Source: Kangiella sp. (lineage in GTDB: Bacteria > Pseudomonadota > Gammaproteobacteria > Enterobacterales > Kangiellaceae). Taken from it: DNA of 27,617 nt. Below the pieces are notes generated by a model. It was not told where the DNA came from, did no database searches, and was given only the letters and a program-made list of their open reading frames with translations. Of the stretch, positions 1 through 7,877 are shown one piece after another (the first letter of the stretch is position 1; each line of letters opens with the position of its first letter). Position numbers and translations under genes: made by a program. The stretch covers positions 1-27,617 of the forward strand of contig JAPHRL010000124.1 of NCBI GenBank assembly GCA_026195755.1, written 5' to 3'.

Positions 1-68
1 TCAGGTCGTATGACCTTCGTCTCTTTCAGATTGAGAGCCCGACAATTATCAGGCTGCTCCACCCCGCA
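1..68 (-). pseudogene. Degenerate initiator tRNA (tRNA-fMet)-like sequence, cut by the window edge
   Basis: Read on the minus strand from 68 downwards, the first 19 bases match the 5' end of bacterial tRNA-fMet (acceptor strand GCGGGG, then GTGGAGCAGCCTG). Two later blocks also match in order: TGTCGGGCTC (left half of the anticodon arm) and CGAAGGTC (variable region). Between and around them it deviates. The 3' D-stem strand GCTC is replaced by an ATT-like segment. The D-loop GG is GA. The expected CTCATAA anticodon loop reads CTCTCAA, with about a dozen extra bases following. No T-loop GTTCAAATC lies within the 68 bases where a 77-nt tRNA should have it. A 5-bp hairpin (AGGTC/GACCT) sits there instead. 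I infer a decayed or rearranged initiator tRNA gene. It could also be an unusual tRNA-derived RNA whose 3' part lies outside the window. Confidence 0.45.
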
Positions 69-83
69 ACAATTCTTCTCGAT

Positions 84-113
84 ACTTATAAATATCTGGT
101 CTTATTTATAAGT
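84..113. repeat. AT-rich perfect inverted repeat in the leader of the tRNA-like sequence
   Basis: Arms ACTTATAAATA (84-94) and TATTTATAAGT (103-113) are perfect 11-base complements around an 8-base loop. The repeat lies between the minus-strand promoter at 162-189 and the tRNA-like sequence, so it would be transcribed as a hairpin. There is no uridine run after it on either strand, so it is not a classical terminator. A processing site or a protein-binding palindrome is possible. Confidence 0.6.
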
Positions 114-161
114 TGGGATTTACTGGAAAATTTCAAGTTTGCTCCCAATCGACAGAGCGGC

Positions 162-189
162 ATTATACGCACTTCTAATGTTTTGACAA
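162..189 (-). promoter_or_regulatory. Strong sigma-70-type promoter reading left, away from nuoN
   Basis: On the minus strand there is a -35 box TTGTCA (184-189), a 16-base spacer, and a consensus -10 box TATAAT (162-167) followed by GCCGC. The expected start is near 155. The -10 followed by a GC-rich stretch resembles the discriminator of stable-RNA promoters, which fits the tRNA-like sequence downstream. It would start a new transcription unit after the nuo operon, feeding the tRNA-like element and whatever follows beyond the window. Confidence 0.6.
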
Positions 190-277
190 GGGCCATGAGG
201 GTTTATATTTATTATCAGTTACATGAAGCCAAACCTCGGCCTTCACCCTAAGCCTATCCCTATCATTTGGAACCCTT

Positions 278-1708
278 TTATAGGTACTGAAAAGCTTGTC
301 GGCAAGCTTCAAGCAGCTGTGCTGGAAACAGGCCAAGCGCTACAACGGCGATTCCACTTATACCAAGCGCCAGGCGCAACCCACGCTCTGCTTTGACCTT
401 ACTTTCGTTTTCTGGCTGGTCAAAAAATATGGTTTTAACCACTTTCAAGTAGTAAAAGAGTCCAACGATGGACATAACGGCTGCCAGGATTGCCAACCAC
501 ACCAAACCAACGTCTAGTACTGCGCGAATCACTTCCAGCTTTGCCCAAAACCCAACAAAAGGAGGCAAACCCGCCATCGATAGGAACAAGATACTGATGA
601 GCAAACCACCCCAAGGGCTACGTTGCCCCAATCCTTTGAATTCACTAATTAAACTAACTTCTTGTTTACCTTTAGCTAAATATATCAGGCAACCAAATCC
701 ACCCAACGACATAATTGCGTAGGCAATGATGTAAAAAAAGGCAGCGGAATAACCGGCTCCATTACCAGCAATAATACCCAGTAAGAAATACCCTACATGA
801 GCAATCGCTGAATAGGCCAGCAATCGCTTTATGTTGTCCTGCGCCAAGGCAACTATATTTCCAACCACCATGGACAAAGTCGCAATAATGATCAACATGC
901 CTTGCCAATCAATCAAAATCTGTTCGAAACCATAACCTAGGATTCGAATGAGTAGTGCAAAAGCGGCAATTTTCGGTGCCGAAGCAATGAATGCTGTAAC
1001 TGAAGTTGGCGCACCATGGTACACATCCGGCACCCACATCTGAAATGGTACAGCACCAAACTTAAACGCCATTGCTACGACCATAAAGACTAAGCCAAAG
1101 CGCAAGGTCAGACTAGCTTCATTTGCTTCAAGATACAGAGCTATATCAGTTATATGAATCTTGCCGGTAATACCGTAGACCATCGACATACCGTACAACA
1201 GAAATCCGCTGGCGATGGCACCCATGACAAAATATTTTACCGCGGCTTCCGATGACAAAGTTGAATGACGATGCATGGCAACCAAGGCGTATAGGCTAAG
1301 TGATAAAAGCTCAAGTCCCAAATACAAGGTTAACAAGCTTCCACCACCGGCCAGTACCATCATTCCCAGTACCGCAAATAGATGTAAAATAAAATATTCA
1401 CCGCGTAAGATTGGTCGCTGTAAAATATAGGGGCGAGCAAATATCATGGCAACCATGGTTAACGCTATGACACTGATCTTAACCATGCCAGCCATTGGGT
1501 CGAGAATAAAATGCCTTTGATACAAGTGATATTGCAAATCTGGGAATTGGGCAATCACCATGATTCCTGTTACTAACAAGCTCAACTGCGCCAGCCTATA
1601 AGTCAGCTGACGATCAAAGTCTTTCGAAAAAACATCTATCAGTAACACAACACAGGCTGCTGTTAGTAAGAATATTTCCGGAAGCATTGGCATTAAATCA
1701 ACGGTCAT
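278..1708 (-). CDS. nuoN: NADH:quinone oxidoreductase subunit N (NuoN)
   Basis: This is a 476-residue polytopic inner-membrane protein, one of the three antiporter-like proton-pumping subunits of complex I. Residues seen that match the family are Glu133 in LYLGLELLSL (transmembrane helix 5), Lys216 in the FKFGAVPFQMW segment and Lys246 in APKIAAF, the charged residues of the half-channels and central axis. The DVYHGAPTSV motif (about 228-237) is also typical. Its start overlaps the nuoM stop by 4 bases, showing translational coupling as the last gene of the nuoA-N operon. A 7-bp inverted repeat (AAGCTTG/CAAGCTT) at about 293-311 lies inside the last codons. No convincing rho-independent terminator follows. 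Length is normal for the family. Confidence 0.97.
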   Translation of the reverse strand: MTVDLMPMLPEIFLLTAACVVLLIDVFSKDFDRQLTYRLAQLSLLVTGIMVIAQFPDLQYHLYQRHFILDPMAGMVKISVIALTMVAMIFARPYILQRPILRGEYFILHLFAVLGMMVLAGGGSLLTLYLGLELLSLSLYALVAMHRHSTLSSEAAVKYFVMGAIASGFLLYGMSMVYGITGKIHITDIALYLEANEASLTLRFGLVFMVVAMAFKFGAVPFQMWVPDVYHGAPTSVTAFIASAPKIAAFALLIRILGYGFEQILIDWQGMLIIIATLSMVVGNIVALAQDNIKRLLAYSAIAHVGYFLLGIIAGNGAGYSAAFFYIIAYAIMSLGGFGCLIYLAKGKQEVSLISEFKGLGQRSPWGGLLISILFLSMAGLPPFVGFWAKLEVIRAVLDVGLVWLAILAAVMSIVGLFYYLKVVKTIFFDQPENESKVKAERGLRLALGISGIAVVALGLFPAQLLEACRQAFQYL

Positions 1709-3222
1709 CCGATACCTCCGATTTTACTTAATGTTGCAGACTCAATAATTTTTTCCAAGCTGGGCTGCATAATTTCGATTAAAGGTTGCGGATAAACACC
1801 CAAAGCTATAATCAATATAGCCAGCGTAAACAACACCAACCGCTCACGCTTGGTCACATCATCAAGGCGCGCCACGGCTTCATTCGCGGTCTTTCCAAAG
1901 ATGACCCGTTTATAAACCCACAAGCTATAAGCTGCCGCTAAAATCAATGTTAAACCAGCTACCATTGCAATTCGCCAGTCGGCCTGGAAGGAAGCGATAA
2001 TAACAAAGAACTCACCGACAAAACCCGAGGTTCCCGGTAGCCCAGCATTAGCAAGTATAAACAGCATCAACAATGAGGCAAAAACTGGCATCGAATTAAC
2101 CACGCCACCATAATCTGCAATATCTCGACTATGCATGCGGTCATATAACACGCCAATCGAGAAAAAGAGCGCTCCGGAAACCAGACCATGCGAAATCATC
2201 TGCACCATGGCCCCCTGTAAGGCCATTGACTGCGCCTGCATTGCAGTTAAGTAAACAATAATGAAGGTTCCCAGGGTTACAAACCCCATATGAGCAATCG
2301 AAGAATAAGCAATCAGCTTTTTCATATCCTTCTGCGCTAACGCCACCAAGCCGATATACACAATTGCTATCAACGAGAACAGAATCAACCAATAAGCATA
2401 CTCAGCCACCGCATCAGGGGTAACTGGTAAACTGAACCGTAGGAAGCCATAGCCACCCATTTTTAACATGATAGCTGCCAAAATTACCGAGCCGCCAGTC
2501 GGCGCTTCAACGTGCGCATCTGGCAACCAGGTGTGTACTGGAAACATTGGGATCTTGACTGCGAAAGCCAGCAGGAAAGCCAAGAAGATCCATTTTTGCT
2601 CGGTCAGTGATAAAGGCAATTTCTGCAGATCACTTATAGCGAAGCTATCTGCCTCTCGCCCCATGTAAATGAGCGCGACCAGCATAAAAATTGAACCAAA
2701 GAAAGTGAATAGGAAGAACTTAACGGTGGCGTAAATACGATTTGGGCCACCCCAAATTCCGATTAACAAAAACATCGGAATCAACATGGCTTCCCAGAAT
2801 ACATAAAATAAAATAGCATCCTGCGCGGCAAAAACACCATTCATCAGTCCCGTCATCATTAATACGGCAGCGAAATATTGAGACTGACGTTTTTTAATCG
2901 AAGCGGTTGCGCTAATTAACACCAGCAAGCCGATCAAGCTGGTCAGAACTATTAAAGGGAGAGAGATTCCATCGATGGCCAGCTCATAGCGAATATTCAG
3001 AGAAGGAATCCAACGCGAAGCTTCCACAAACTGCATGTCAGCAGTGTTGGTTGCAAAAGCCCAAGCCAGCCAACAACTGAGCAGCAAAGTAATAATCCCG
3101 AGCAAAATACCCACGCGCTGGCTTATGGACAGCAAACGGTCGCCAGGACCAAACATGATCACCAGACCACCGATTACCGGTATCCAGATTAAAAAACTGA
3201 GGATGGGTAGTTGTTCTAACAT
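1705..3222 (-). CDS. nuoM: NADH:quinone oxidoreductase subunit M (NuoM)
   Basis: This is a 505-residue membrane subunit of complex I in the Mrp-antiporter-like proton pump family, with about 14 hydrophobic helices. It shows the conserved helix-5 glutamate, Glu144 in FYVFWEAMLIPM, and Lys223 in FAVKIPMFPVHTWLPDAH, followed by the EAPTGGSVILA segment. Its length is close to E. coli NuoM. A 59-base gap separates it from nuoL, the second-largest spacing inside the operon after nuoA-nuoB. It overlaps nuoN by 4 bases. In the gap, AAGGATG lies about 15 bases from the ATG, so the ribosome site is imperfectly placed. Neighbouring subunits and motifs make the assignment secure. Confidence 0.97.
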   Translation of the reverse strand: MLEQLPILSFLIWIPVIGGLVIMFGPGDRLLSISQRVGILLGIITLLLSCWLAWAFATNTADMQFVEASRWIPSLNIRYELAIDGISLPLIVLTSLIGLLVLISATASIKKRQSQYFAAVLMMTGLMNGVFAAQDAILFYVFWEAMLIPMFLLIGIWGGPNRIYATVKFFLFTFFGSIFMLVALIYMGREADSFAISDLQKLPLSLTEQKWIFLAFLLAFAVKIPMFPVHTWLPDAHVEAPTGGSVILAAIMLKMGGYGFLRFSLPVTPDAVAEYAYWLILFSLIAIVYIGLVALAQKDMKKLIAYSSIAHMGFVTLGTFIIVYLTAMQAQSMALQGAMVQMISHGLVSGALFFSIGVLYDRMHSRDIADYGGVVNSMPVFASLLMLFILANAGLPGTSGFVGEFFVIIASFQADWRIAMVAGLTLILAAAYSLWVYKRVIFGKTANEAVARLDDVTKRERLVLFTLAILIIALGVYPQPLIEIMQPSLEKIIESATLSKIGGIG

Positions 3223-3281
3223 AATAAGTTATTATTCATCCTTCTCTCTTGATTGGTTTGCTGGCATTATCATTTTTGTCA

Positions 3282-5300
3282 TTAGCCTCTGAGCAATATC
3301 CATAACAACAAACCAACTAAGCCCAAAACCATTACCAGAGCATAATGATACAAATATCCGCTTTGCAATTTCCGTAATACTTGTCCAATGCGTCCCAATG
3401 TCTGTGCCCCACTATTGATAATGCCATCATCGATTACGGCTTTATCGCCATACTGCCAAAGTACATCACCTAACGAGTGCGATCCTTTAGCAAAAACTTT
3501 CTGATAAACTTCATCAAAATAATATTTACGCTCAAGCAATCGGTTAACGGGGCTCAACATTTTACCAGCGGTGGCTCCCCAACCCGGCTTGAGCCAAACA
3601 AAGATAACCGCCGTCATCACTCCAGTCAGCATCAACCCAAAGACTGGCGTCATAAAGCCATGCACAGCAAAGCTCATGGCACCGGTAAACTCTTCGCGAA
3701 ATGCCTGCATTGTGTCATGGCCGGTGAGCACCATTAAAGACTTGCCAAAATAGTCACCGTCTAACATTGTTCCCGTCATTAACCAACCAATCATAAGCGA
3801 CGGCACTGCCAGGGCAATCAATGGCCAGGTAATCACACGAGGGGATTCTGTAAGCTGGCTAAATTGTTGCTGATCAAGCTTAGTTTTACCGTGGAAAACC
3901 ACTAACAGCATTCGAAAACTGTATAGAGCTGTGATAACGACTCCAGCCATTACTGCAAAATATGCGAAACTTGCCGCTGGTCCTTGCGCCTGCTCGGTAG
4001 CCATTATAATCGCATCTTTCGAATAAAAGCCGGCAAAGAAAGGCGTGCCAATTAGGGCAAGCGTCCCGATTAAGGTAGTCCAGTACGTGAAAGGTAACCG
4101 CTTATAAAGACCACCCATTTTGTGAATATTTTGTTCGTGGTGCAGGGCAACAATGACCGAGCCGGCACCCAGAAAGAGCAACGCCTTGAAGAATGCATGA
4201 GTAAACAGATGAAAAATGGCCGCCGAATACGCCGAAACGCCTAGCGCGACTACCATATAACCTAGTTGTGACAAGGTGGAATAAGCAATAATGCGCTTAA
4301 TATCGCTTTGCACTATCGCTACCAAGCCCATAAATAAGGCAGTGATTGCGCCAATAATAGTCACCAGGGTTAAAGCGGTTTCGGAGAATTCGAACAGCGG
4401 CGACATCCGCGCCACCATAAAGACCCCGGCGGTCACCATCGTTGCCGCATGAATCAGAGCAGAAATTGGTGTTGGACCCTCCATGGAGTCCGGCAACCAG
4501 ACATGCAAAGGTACTTGTGCTGACTTTCCCATAGCGCCTATAAACAAACAAATACAAATGAAAGTGATTATCGGCCAACTGATATCGCCCCAAGCTACAA
4601 AGCTACCGTCAAGACTCATCAACCCTAATGCATTCTCAGCGCTGCGCTCGCTGATCTTCATAATTTCCTCGGCCTGTCCCATAGTTTTAAATATAGGTGC
4701 ATAGTCGAAGGTGCCGAACAGCAGGAATATCGCAGCAATACCCAGAATAAAACCAAAATCACCCACTCGGTTCACCAGAAAGGCTTTCATATTTGCGAAG
4801 ATCGCACTTTCTTTTTGATACCAGAAGCCGATCAAAAGATAAGACACTAAACCGACAGCTTCCCAGCCAAAAAACAGTTGCAGGAAGTTGTTAGCCATAA
4901 CTAACATCAGCATTGAAAAGGTAAATAACGATAAATAACTAAAGAAACGCTGATAACCATTGTCGTCATGCATATAACCAATCGAATAGATATGCACCAT
5001 CAAGCTAACGAAAGTAACTACCACCATCATCAGAGCGCTTAAACTATCAATCATAAAACCGATCTGAATCGACAGCTCAGAAAAGCTGGCCCAATAGTAA
5101 ACGGTTATATCGACAGGTGTGGCATTACCGTACAGGAAGCCCCAGAATATTCGTAATGACAATAGGAAAGAAATGAGAACGCCAACAATGGTTAGTCGAT
5201 GGGTTAAACGCTTACCCAACCGGCTGCCCAGCAGGCCCGCCAGCATAGCTCCTACTAAAGGCGCTAGCACTATCAGTAATAGCTGGGTTTGCATGCTCAT
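3282..5300 (-). CDS. nuoL: NADH:quinone oxidoreductase subunit L (NuoL)
   Basis: At 672 residues this is the largest antiporter-like membrane subunit of complex I, at the distal end of the membrane arm. Known for the family are the helix-5 Glu (seen at Glu147 in FFGWEAVGLVSYLLIGFWY), the helix-7 Lys (Lys259 in MGKSAQVPLHVWLPD), and the MEGPTPISALIHAATMVTAG stretch. It is about 60 residues longer than E. coli NuoL. Part of the excess appears as a polar insert around residues 200-240, between predicted helices. The C-terminal hydrophobic anchor follows a long amphipathic region, as expected for the lateral helix. Its ATG shares one base with the nuoK stop (TGATG), indicating coupled translation. 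Confidence 0.97.
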   Translation of the reverse strand: MSMQTQLLLIVLAPLVGAMLAGLLGSRLGKRLTHRLTIVGVLISFLLSLRIFWGFLYGNATPVDITVYYWASFSELSIQIGFMIDSLSALMMVVVTFVSLMVHIYSIGYMHDDNGYQRFFSYLSLFTFSMLMLVMANNFLQLFFGWEAVGLVSYLLIGFWYQKESAIFANMKAFLVNRVGDFGFILGIAAIFLLFGTFDYAPIFKTMGQAEEIMKISERSAENALGLMSLDGSFVAWGDISWPIITFICICLFIGAMGKSAQVPLHVWLPDSMEGPTPISALIHAATMVTAGVFMVARMSPLFEFSETALTLVTIIGAITALFMGLVAIVQSDIKRIIAYSTLSQLGYMVVALGVSAYSAAIFHLFTHAFFKALLFLGAGSVIVALHHEQNIHKMGGLYKRLPFTYWTTLIGTLALIGTPFFAGFYSKDAIIMATEQAQGPAASFAYFAVMAGVVITALYSFRMLLVVFHGKTKLDQQQFSQLTESPRVITWPLIALAVPSLMIGWLMTGTMLDGDYFGKSLMVLTGHDTMQAFREEFTGAMSFAVHGFMTPVFGLMLTGVMTAVIFVWLKPGWGATAGKMLSPVNRLLERKYYFDEVYQKVFAKGSHSLGDVLWQYGDKAVIDDGIINSGAQTLGRIGQVLRKLQSGYLYHYALVMVLGLVGLLLWILLRG

Positions 5301-5602
5301 CAGCCTTTCAACTCCCGCAAGTCTTCTACATCAATGTCTTTGTTGCTACGGAACAGTACCACCAGAATCGCCAAACCTATAGCCGCTTCGGCTGCTGCGA
5401 CGGTCAGAATAAAGAACACAAAGATCTGCCCAACTTCATCATTTAAATAACGCGAGAATGCAATAAAATTGGTGTTGACTGCCAGAAGCATAAGCTCGAT
5501 ACACATCAACAAAGTAATCACATTCTTACGATTAATAATAATCCCCACCACGCTAATGGAGAAGAGAATGGCGCTGACCATTAAATAATGAGTCAAACTC
5601 AT
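5300..5602 (-). CDS. nuoK: NADH:quinone oxidoreductase subunit K (NuoK)
   Basis: This 100-residue, three-helix membrane subunit of complex I is homologous to mitochondrial ND4L and MrpC. It has the two functionally important membrane glutamates, Glu36 in MCIELMLLAVN and Glu72 in AAAEAAIGLAI, which belong to the central hydrophilic axis for proton transfer. Length equals the usual family length. It overlaps nuoJ by 4 bases upstream and touches nuoL by one base downstream, so it is translated as part of the polycistron. Confidence 0.97.
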   Translation of the reverse strand: MSLTHYLMVSAILFSISVVGIIINRKNVITLLMCIELMLLAVNTNFIAFSRYLNDEVGQIFVFFILTVAAAEAAIGLAILVVLFRSNKDIDVEDLRELKG

Positions 5603-6315
5603 GATGACTCTCCTTTCGTTTGAGTCTTGGGCTTAGCTTTTGCTTTACTCTTCTGCTTTTTTTTCCCTTTGCCTGTATTGTCGCTATCTTGATCAATCTG
5701 CTGATCTTCAAACTCGGCAACTTCGGCATCCATTTTAACAATATGTAAACGCTCGTCCTTGCTGGCTCGATGCTGCATAGGAACACTTTGTCCACGTCGC
5801 TCCCGACGACCTCTAAAGGTTAAGGATATCGCCGCGACAATCGCTACCAATAAAATAACGCCAGCAACTTCGAAAGCATAAAAATAATCGGTATATAGCA
5901 GCTTGCCCAACACTTCTACATTGCTGTGTTCAGCGCCATGTTTGTTAGGTTCTGGCATCATCTCTAATCCAAACACCTCGCCACGCAACACCCAATATAA
6001 GCCGATCAGCAACCCAGCAGCGACTAAGACGCCTAAAGGCACATAGCGCGTGAAGCCCTGTTTAAGGCTGGCAAAATCCACATCAAGCATCATGACCACA
6101 AACAGAAATAGCACCATCACTGCGCCGACATAAACTAAGACCAAAGCTATCGCTAAAAACTCTGCTTCCAGCAACATCCAGAGTGCTGCCATCGAGAAGA
6201 AGGTCAGCACCAGACATAATACTGCCTGCACTGAATTGCGTACCATCACCACCCCAAGCGCTGAGGCAATGGCCAGCGTTGCAAAGAGATAAAAGACTAT
6301 CTGCTCAGCGGTCAT
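5599..6315 (-). CDS. nuoJ: NADH:quinone oxidoreductase subunit J (NuoJ) with a lysine-rich tail
   Basis: At 238 residues this is the complex I membrane subunit homologous to ND6. The N-terminal ~165 residues hold about five hydrophobic helices, including LVYVGAVMVLFLFVVMMLDV (about 60-79), the conserved helix-3 region with its pi-bulge in other species. After the last helix (about 143-162) comes a ~70-residue hydrophilic tail. It is first Arg-rich, then acidic (EVAEFEDQQIDQDSD), then a low-complexity run of Lys, Ala, Pro and Thr ending in KGESS. E. coli NuoJ is about 184 residues, so the tail is an extension. By the inside-positive pattern it should face the cytoplasm. It overlaps nuoK by 4 bases and lies 33 bases after nuoI. 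Confidence 0.95.
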   Translation of the reverse strand: MTAEQIVFYLFATLAIASALGVVMVRNSVQAVLCLVLTFFSMAALWMLLEAEFLAIALVLVYVGAVMVLFLFVVMMLDVDFASLKQGFTRYVPLGVLVAAGLLIGLYWVLRGEVFGLEMMPEPNKHGAEHSNVEVLGKLLYTDYFYAFEVAGVILLVAIVAAISLTFRGRRERRGQSVPMQHRASKDERLHIVKMDAEVAEFEDQQIDQDSDNTGKGKKKQKSKAKAKPKTQTKGESS

Positions 6316-6348
6316 AGCGATCCTTCTGCATACTGCTTGACGGTGTAG

Positions 6349-6840
6349 TTATCGGTATTTAGCATCTTTCGCTCTATCCTCAGCAATCTCAGCTTCATAG
6401 CGGTCACCGATCGCCAGTAATTGCTCTTTGGTTAAAATATTATCGCCGCGTTTTTCAAAGTGGTAATCAAACACTCGTGTTTCAACAATAGAATCTACCG
6501 GGCATGACTCTTCACAGAAACCGCAATAGATACACTTAAACATATCAATTTCATAACGCGTGGTGCGGCGCGTACCGTCACTCTCCCGAGGCCCCGCCTC
6601 AATGGTTATTGCTGCAGCAGGACACACCGCCTCACATAACTTACAGGCAATGCAGCGCTCCTCACCATTAGGGTAACGACGCAATGCATGAATGCCCCTA
6701 AAGCGTGGCGACTGAGGTGTTTTTTCTTCCGGATATTGAACAGTAACTTTTCTTTTCCATAAGTGTGCCCAGGTAATTCTTAAACCTCGGAACAACTCGG
6801 TCAGAAGGTAGCTACGGAATATCTGCCGCATACGACTCAT
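6349..6840 (-). CDS. nuoI: NADH:quinone oxidoreductase subunit I (NuoI), two [4Fe-4S] ferredoxin-type subunit
   Basis: This 163-residue peripheral-arm subunit carries electrons through clusters N6a and N6b to N2 in NuoB. Two CxxCxxCxxxCP motifs are visible: Cys63/66/69 with Cys73, and Cys103/106/109 with Cys113. An N-terminal amphipathic stretch (about 8-30) should lie on the membrane. Length matches the family. Its ATG overlaps the nuoH stop by 4 bases. Confidence 0.97.
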   Translation of the reverse strand: MSRMRQIFRSYLLTELFRGLRITWAHLWKRKVTVQYPEEKTPQSPRFRGIHALRRYPNGEERCIACKLCEAVCPAAAITIEAGPRESDGTRRTTRYEIDMFKCIYCGFCEESCPVDSIVETRVFDYHFEKRGDNILTKEQLLAIGDRYEAEIAEDRAKDAKYR

Positions 6841-7877
6841 AGTACTCCCCTTCCGCTAAACCACGGCCCCACACCCGCTTTTATCATAAAAGTCAAAACG
6901 ATTAACCAGATGACGGTTACTGGTATAAAGACTTTCCAGCCTAAACGCATCACTTGATCGTAGCGATAGCGCGGGAAAGTGGCGCGTAACCAGATCATCA
7001 TAAACAAAAACCAGGCAGCTTTTAGCAATAACCAAATAGTGCCCGGAACCCACTCGGTAGCACTTCCAAGATAAGGAATACCATGGAATGGATTGAGCCA
7101 GCCGCCAAAAAAGAATAAGGCAGTCAGCACAGAAATGAGGATCATATTGGCGTATTCAGCAAGGAAGAACAGGGCAAAACCAATGCCAGCGTATTCCACA
7201 TGAAAGCCGGCTACAATTTCTGATTCACCCTCGGGTAAATCAAAGGGAGCTCGATTAGTTTCAGCAACACCCGAAACCCAAAAGACGACCAATATTGGTA
7301 ACAAAGGAATCCAGTACCAGTGCCAGAAAGGCCCTTCCTGCGCTTTAACAATCTCGCCCAAATTCATTGAACCGGAAGCCATTAAGACCGCAACTAACGC
7401 AAAGCCCATGGCAATTTCATAGGAGACGATTTGTGAAGCAGAACGCAATGAGCCTAATAAGGCATATTTTGAATTAGAAGCCCAACCCGCGATGATAACC
7501 CCATAAACTGCGATTGAGGTCATCGCCAAAATATAAAGCAGGCCCACATTAATATCGGCCAGCACCATTTCAGCGCTAAAAGGAATCACCGCCCAAGCGG
7601 CAAAGGAAGGAGCAATAAATAATACAGGAGCAATCAGGAAAAGCGCCTTGTTGGAACCAGAAGGAATGACAATTTCCTTCATCAGCAACTTGACCACATC
7701 AGCGATCGGTTGCAACCAACCTTTAGGACCAACTCGGTTTGGGCCTAAACGCAATTGCATATAACCGATCAATTTACGCTCAGCAAAAGTGGTATACGCA
7801 ACCGCAAGTATTAGTGGTAATAAAATCAGGTTGATTTTAAAACCAATAATGAGTGCGTCGAGAATGATCTCAATCAT
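6837..7877 (-). CDS. nuoH: NADH:quinone oxidoreductase subunit H (NuoH)
   Basis: This 346-residue membrane subunit is homologous to ND1. It forms the quinone-chamber entrance and links the peripheral and membrane arms. Seen are RLGPNRVGPKGWLQPIAD (about 43-60), ETNRAPFDLPEGESE (206-220) and VAGFHVEY (222-229), the acidic loop regions that define the family. About eight hydrophobic helices are present. Its ATG shares one base with the nuoG stop (TGATG), and its end overlaps nuoI by 4 bases. Confidence 0.97.
   Translation of the reverse strand: MIEIILDALIIGFKINLILLPLILAVAYTTFAERKLIGYMQLRLGPNRVGPKGWLQPIADVVKLLMKEIVIPSGSNKALFLIAPVLFIAPSFAAWAVIPFSAEMVLADINVGLLYILAMTSIAVYGVIIAGWASNSKYALLGSLRSASQIVSYEIAMGFALVAVLMASGSMNLGEIVKAQEGPFWHWYWIPLLPILVVFWVSGVAETNRAPFDLPEGESEIVAGFHVEYAGIGFALFFLAEYANMILISVLTALFFFGGWLNPFHGIPYLGSATEWVPGTIWLLLKAAWFLFMMIWLRATFPRYRYDQVMRLGWKVFIPVTVIWLIVLTFMIKAGVGPWFSGRGVL

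Noticed and set aside
229..248. Hairpin GAAGCC/GGCTTC after nuoN as a terminator
   Set aside because: The stem is short with a bulge and no uridine tract follows, so support is too weak for a feature.
293..311. Perfect inverted repeat AAGCTTG/CAAGCTT as a nuo terminator
   Set aside because: It lies inside the nuoN coding sequence and is not followed by a T-run in the direction of nuo transcription.
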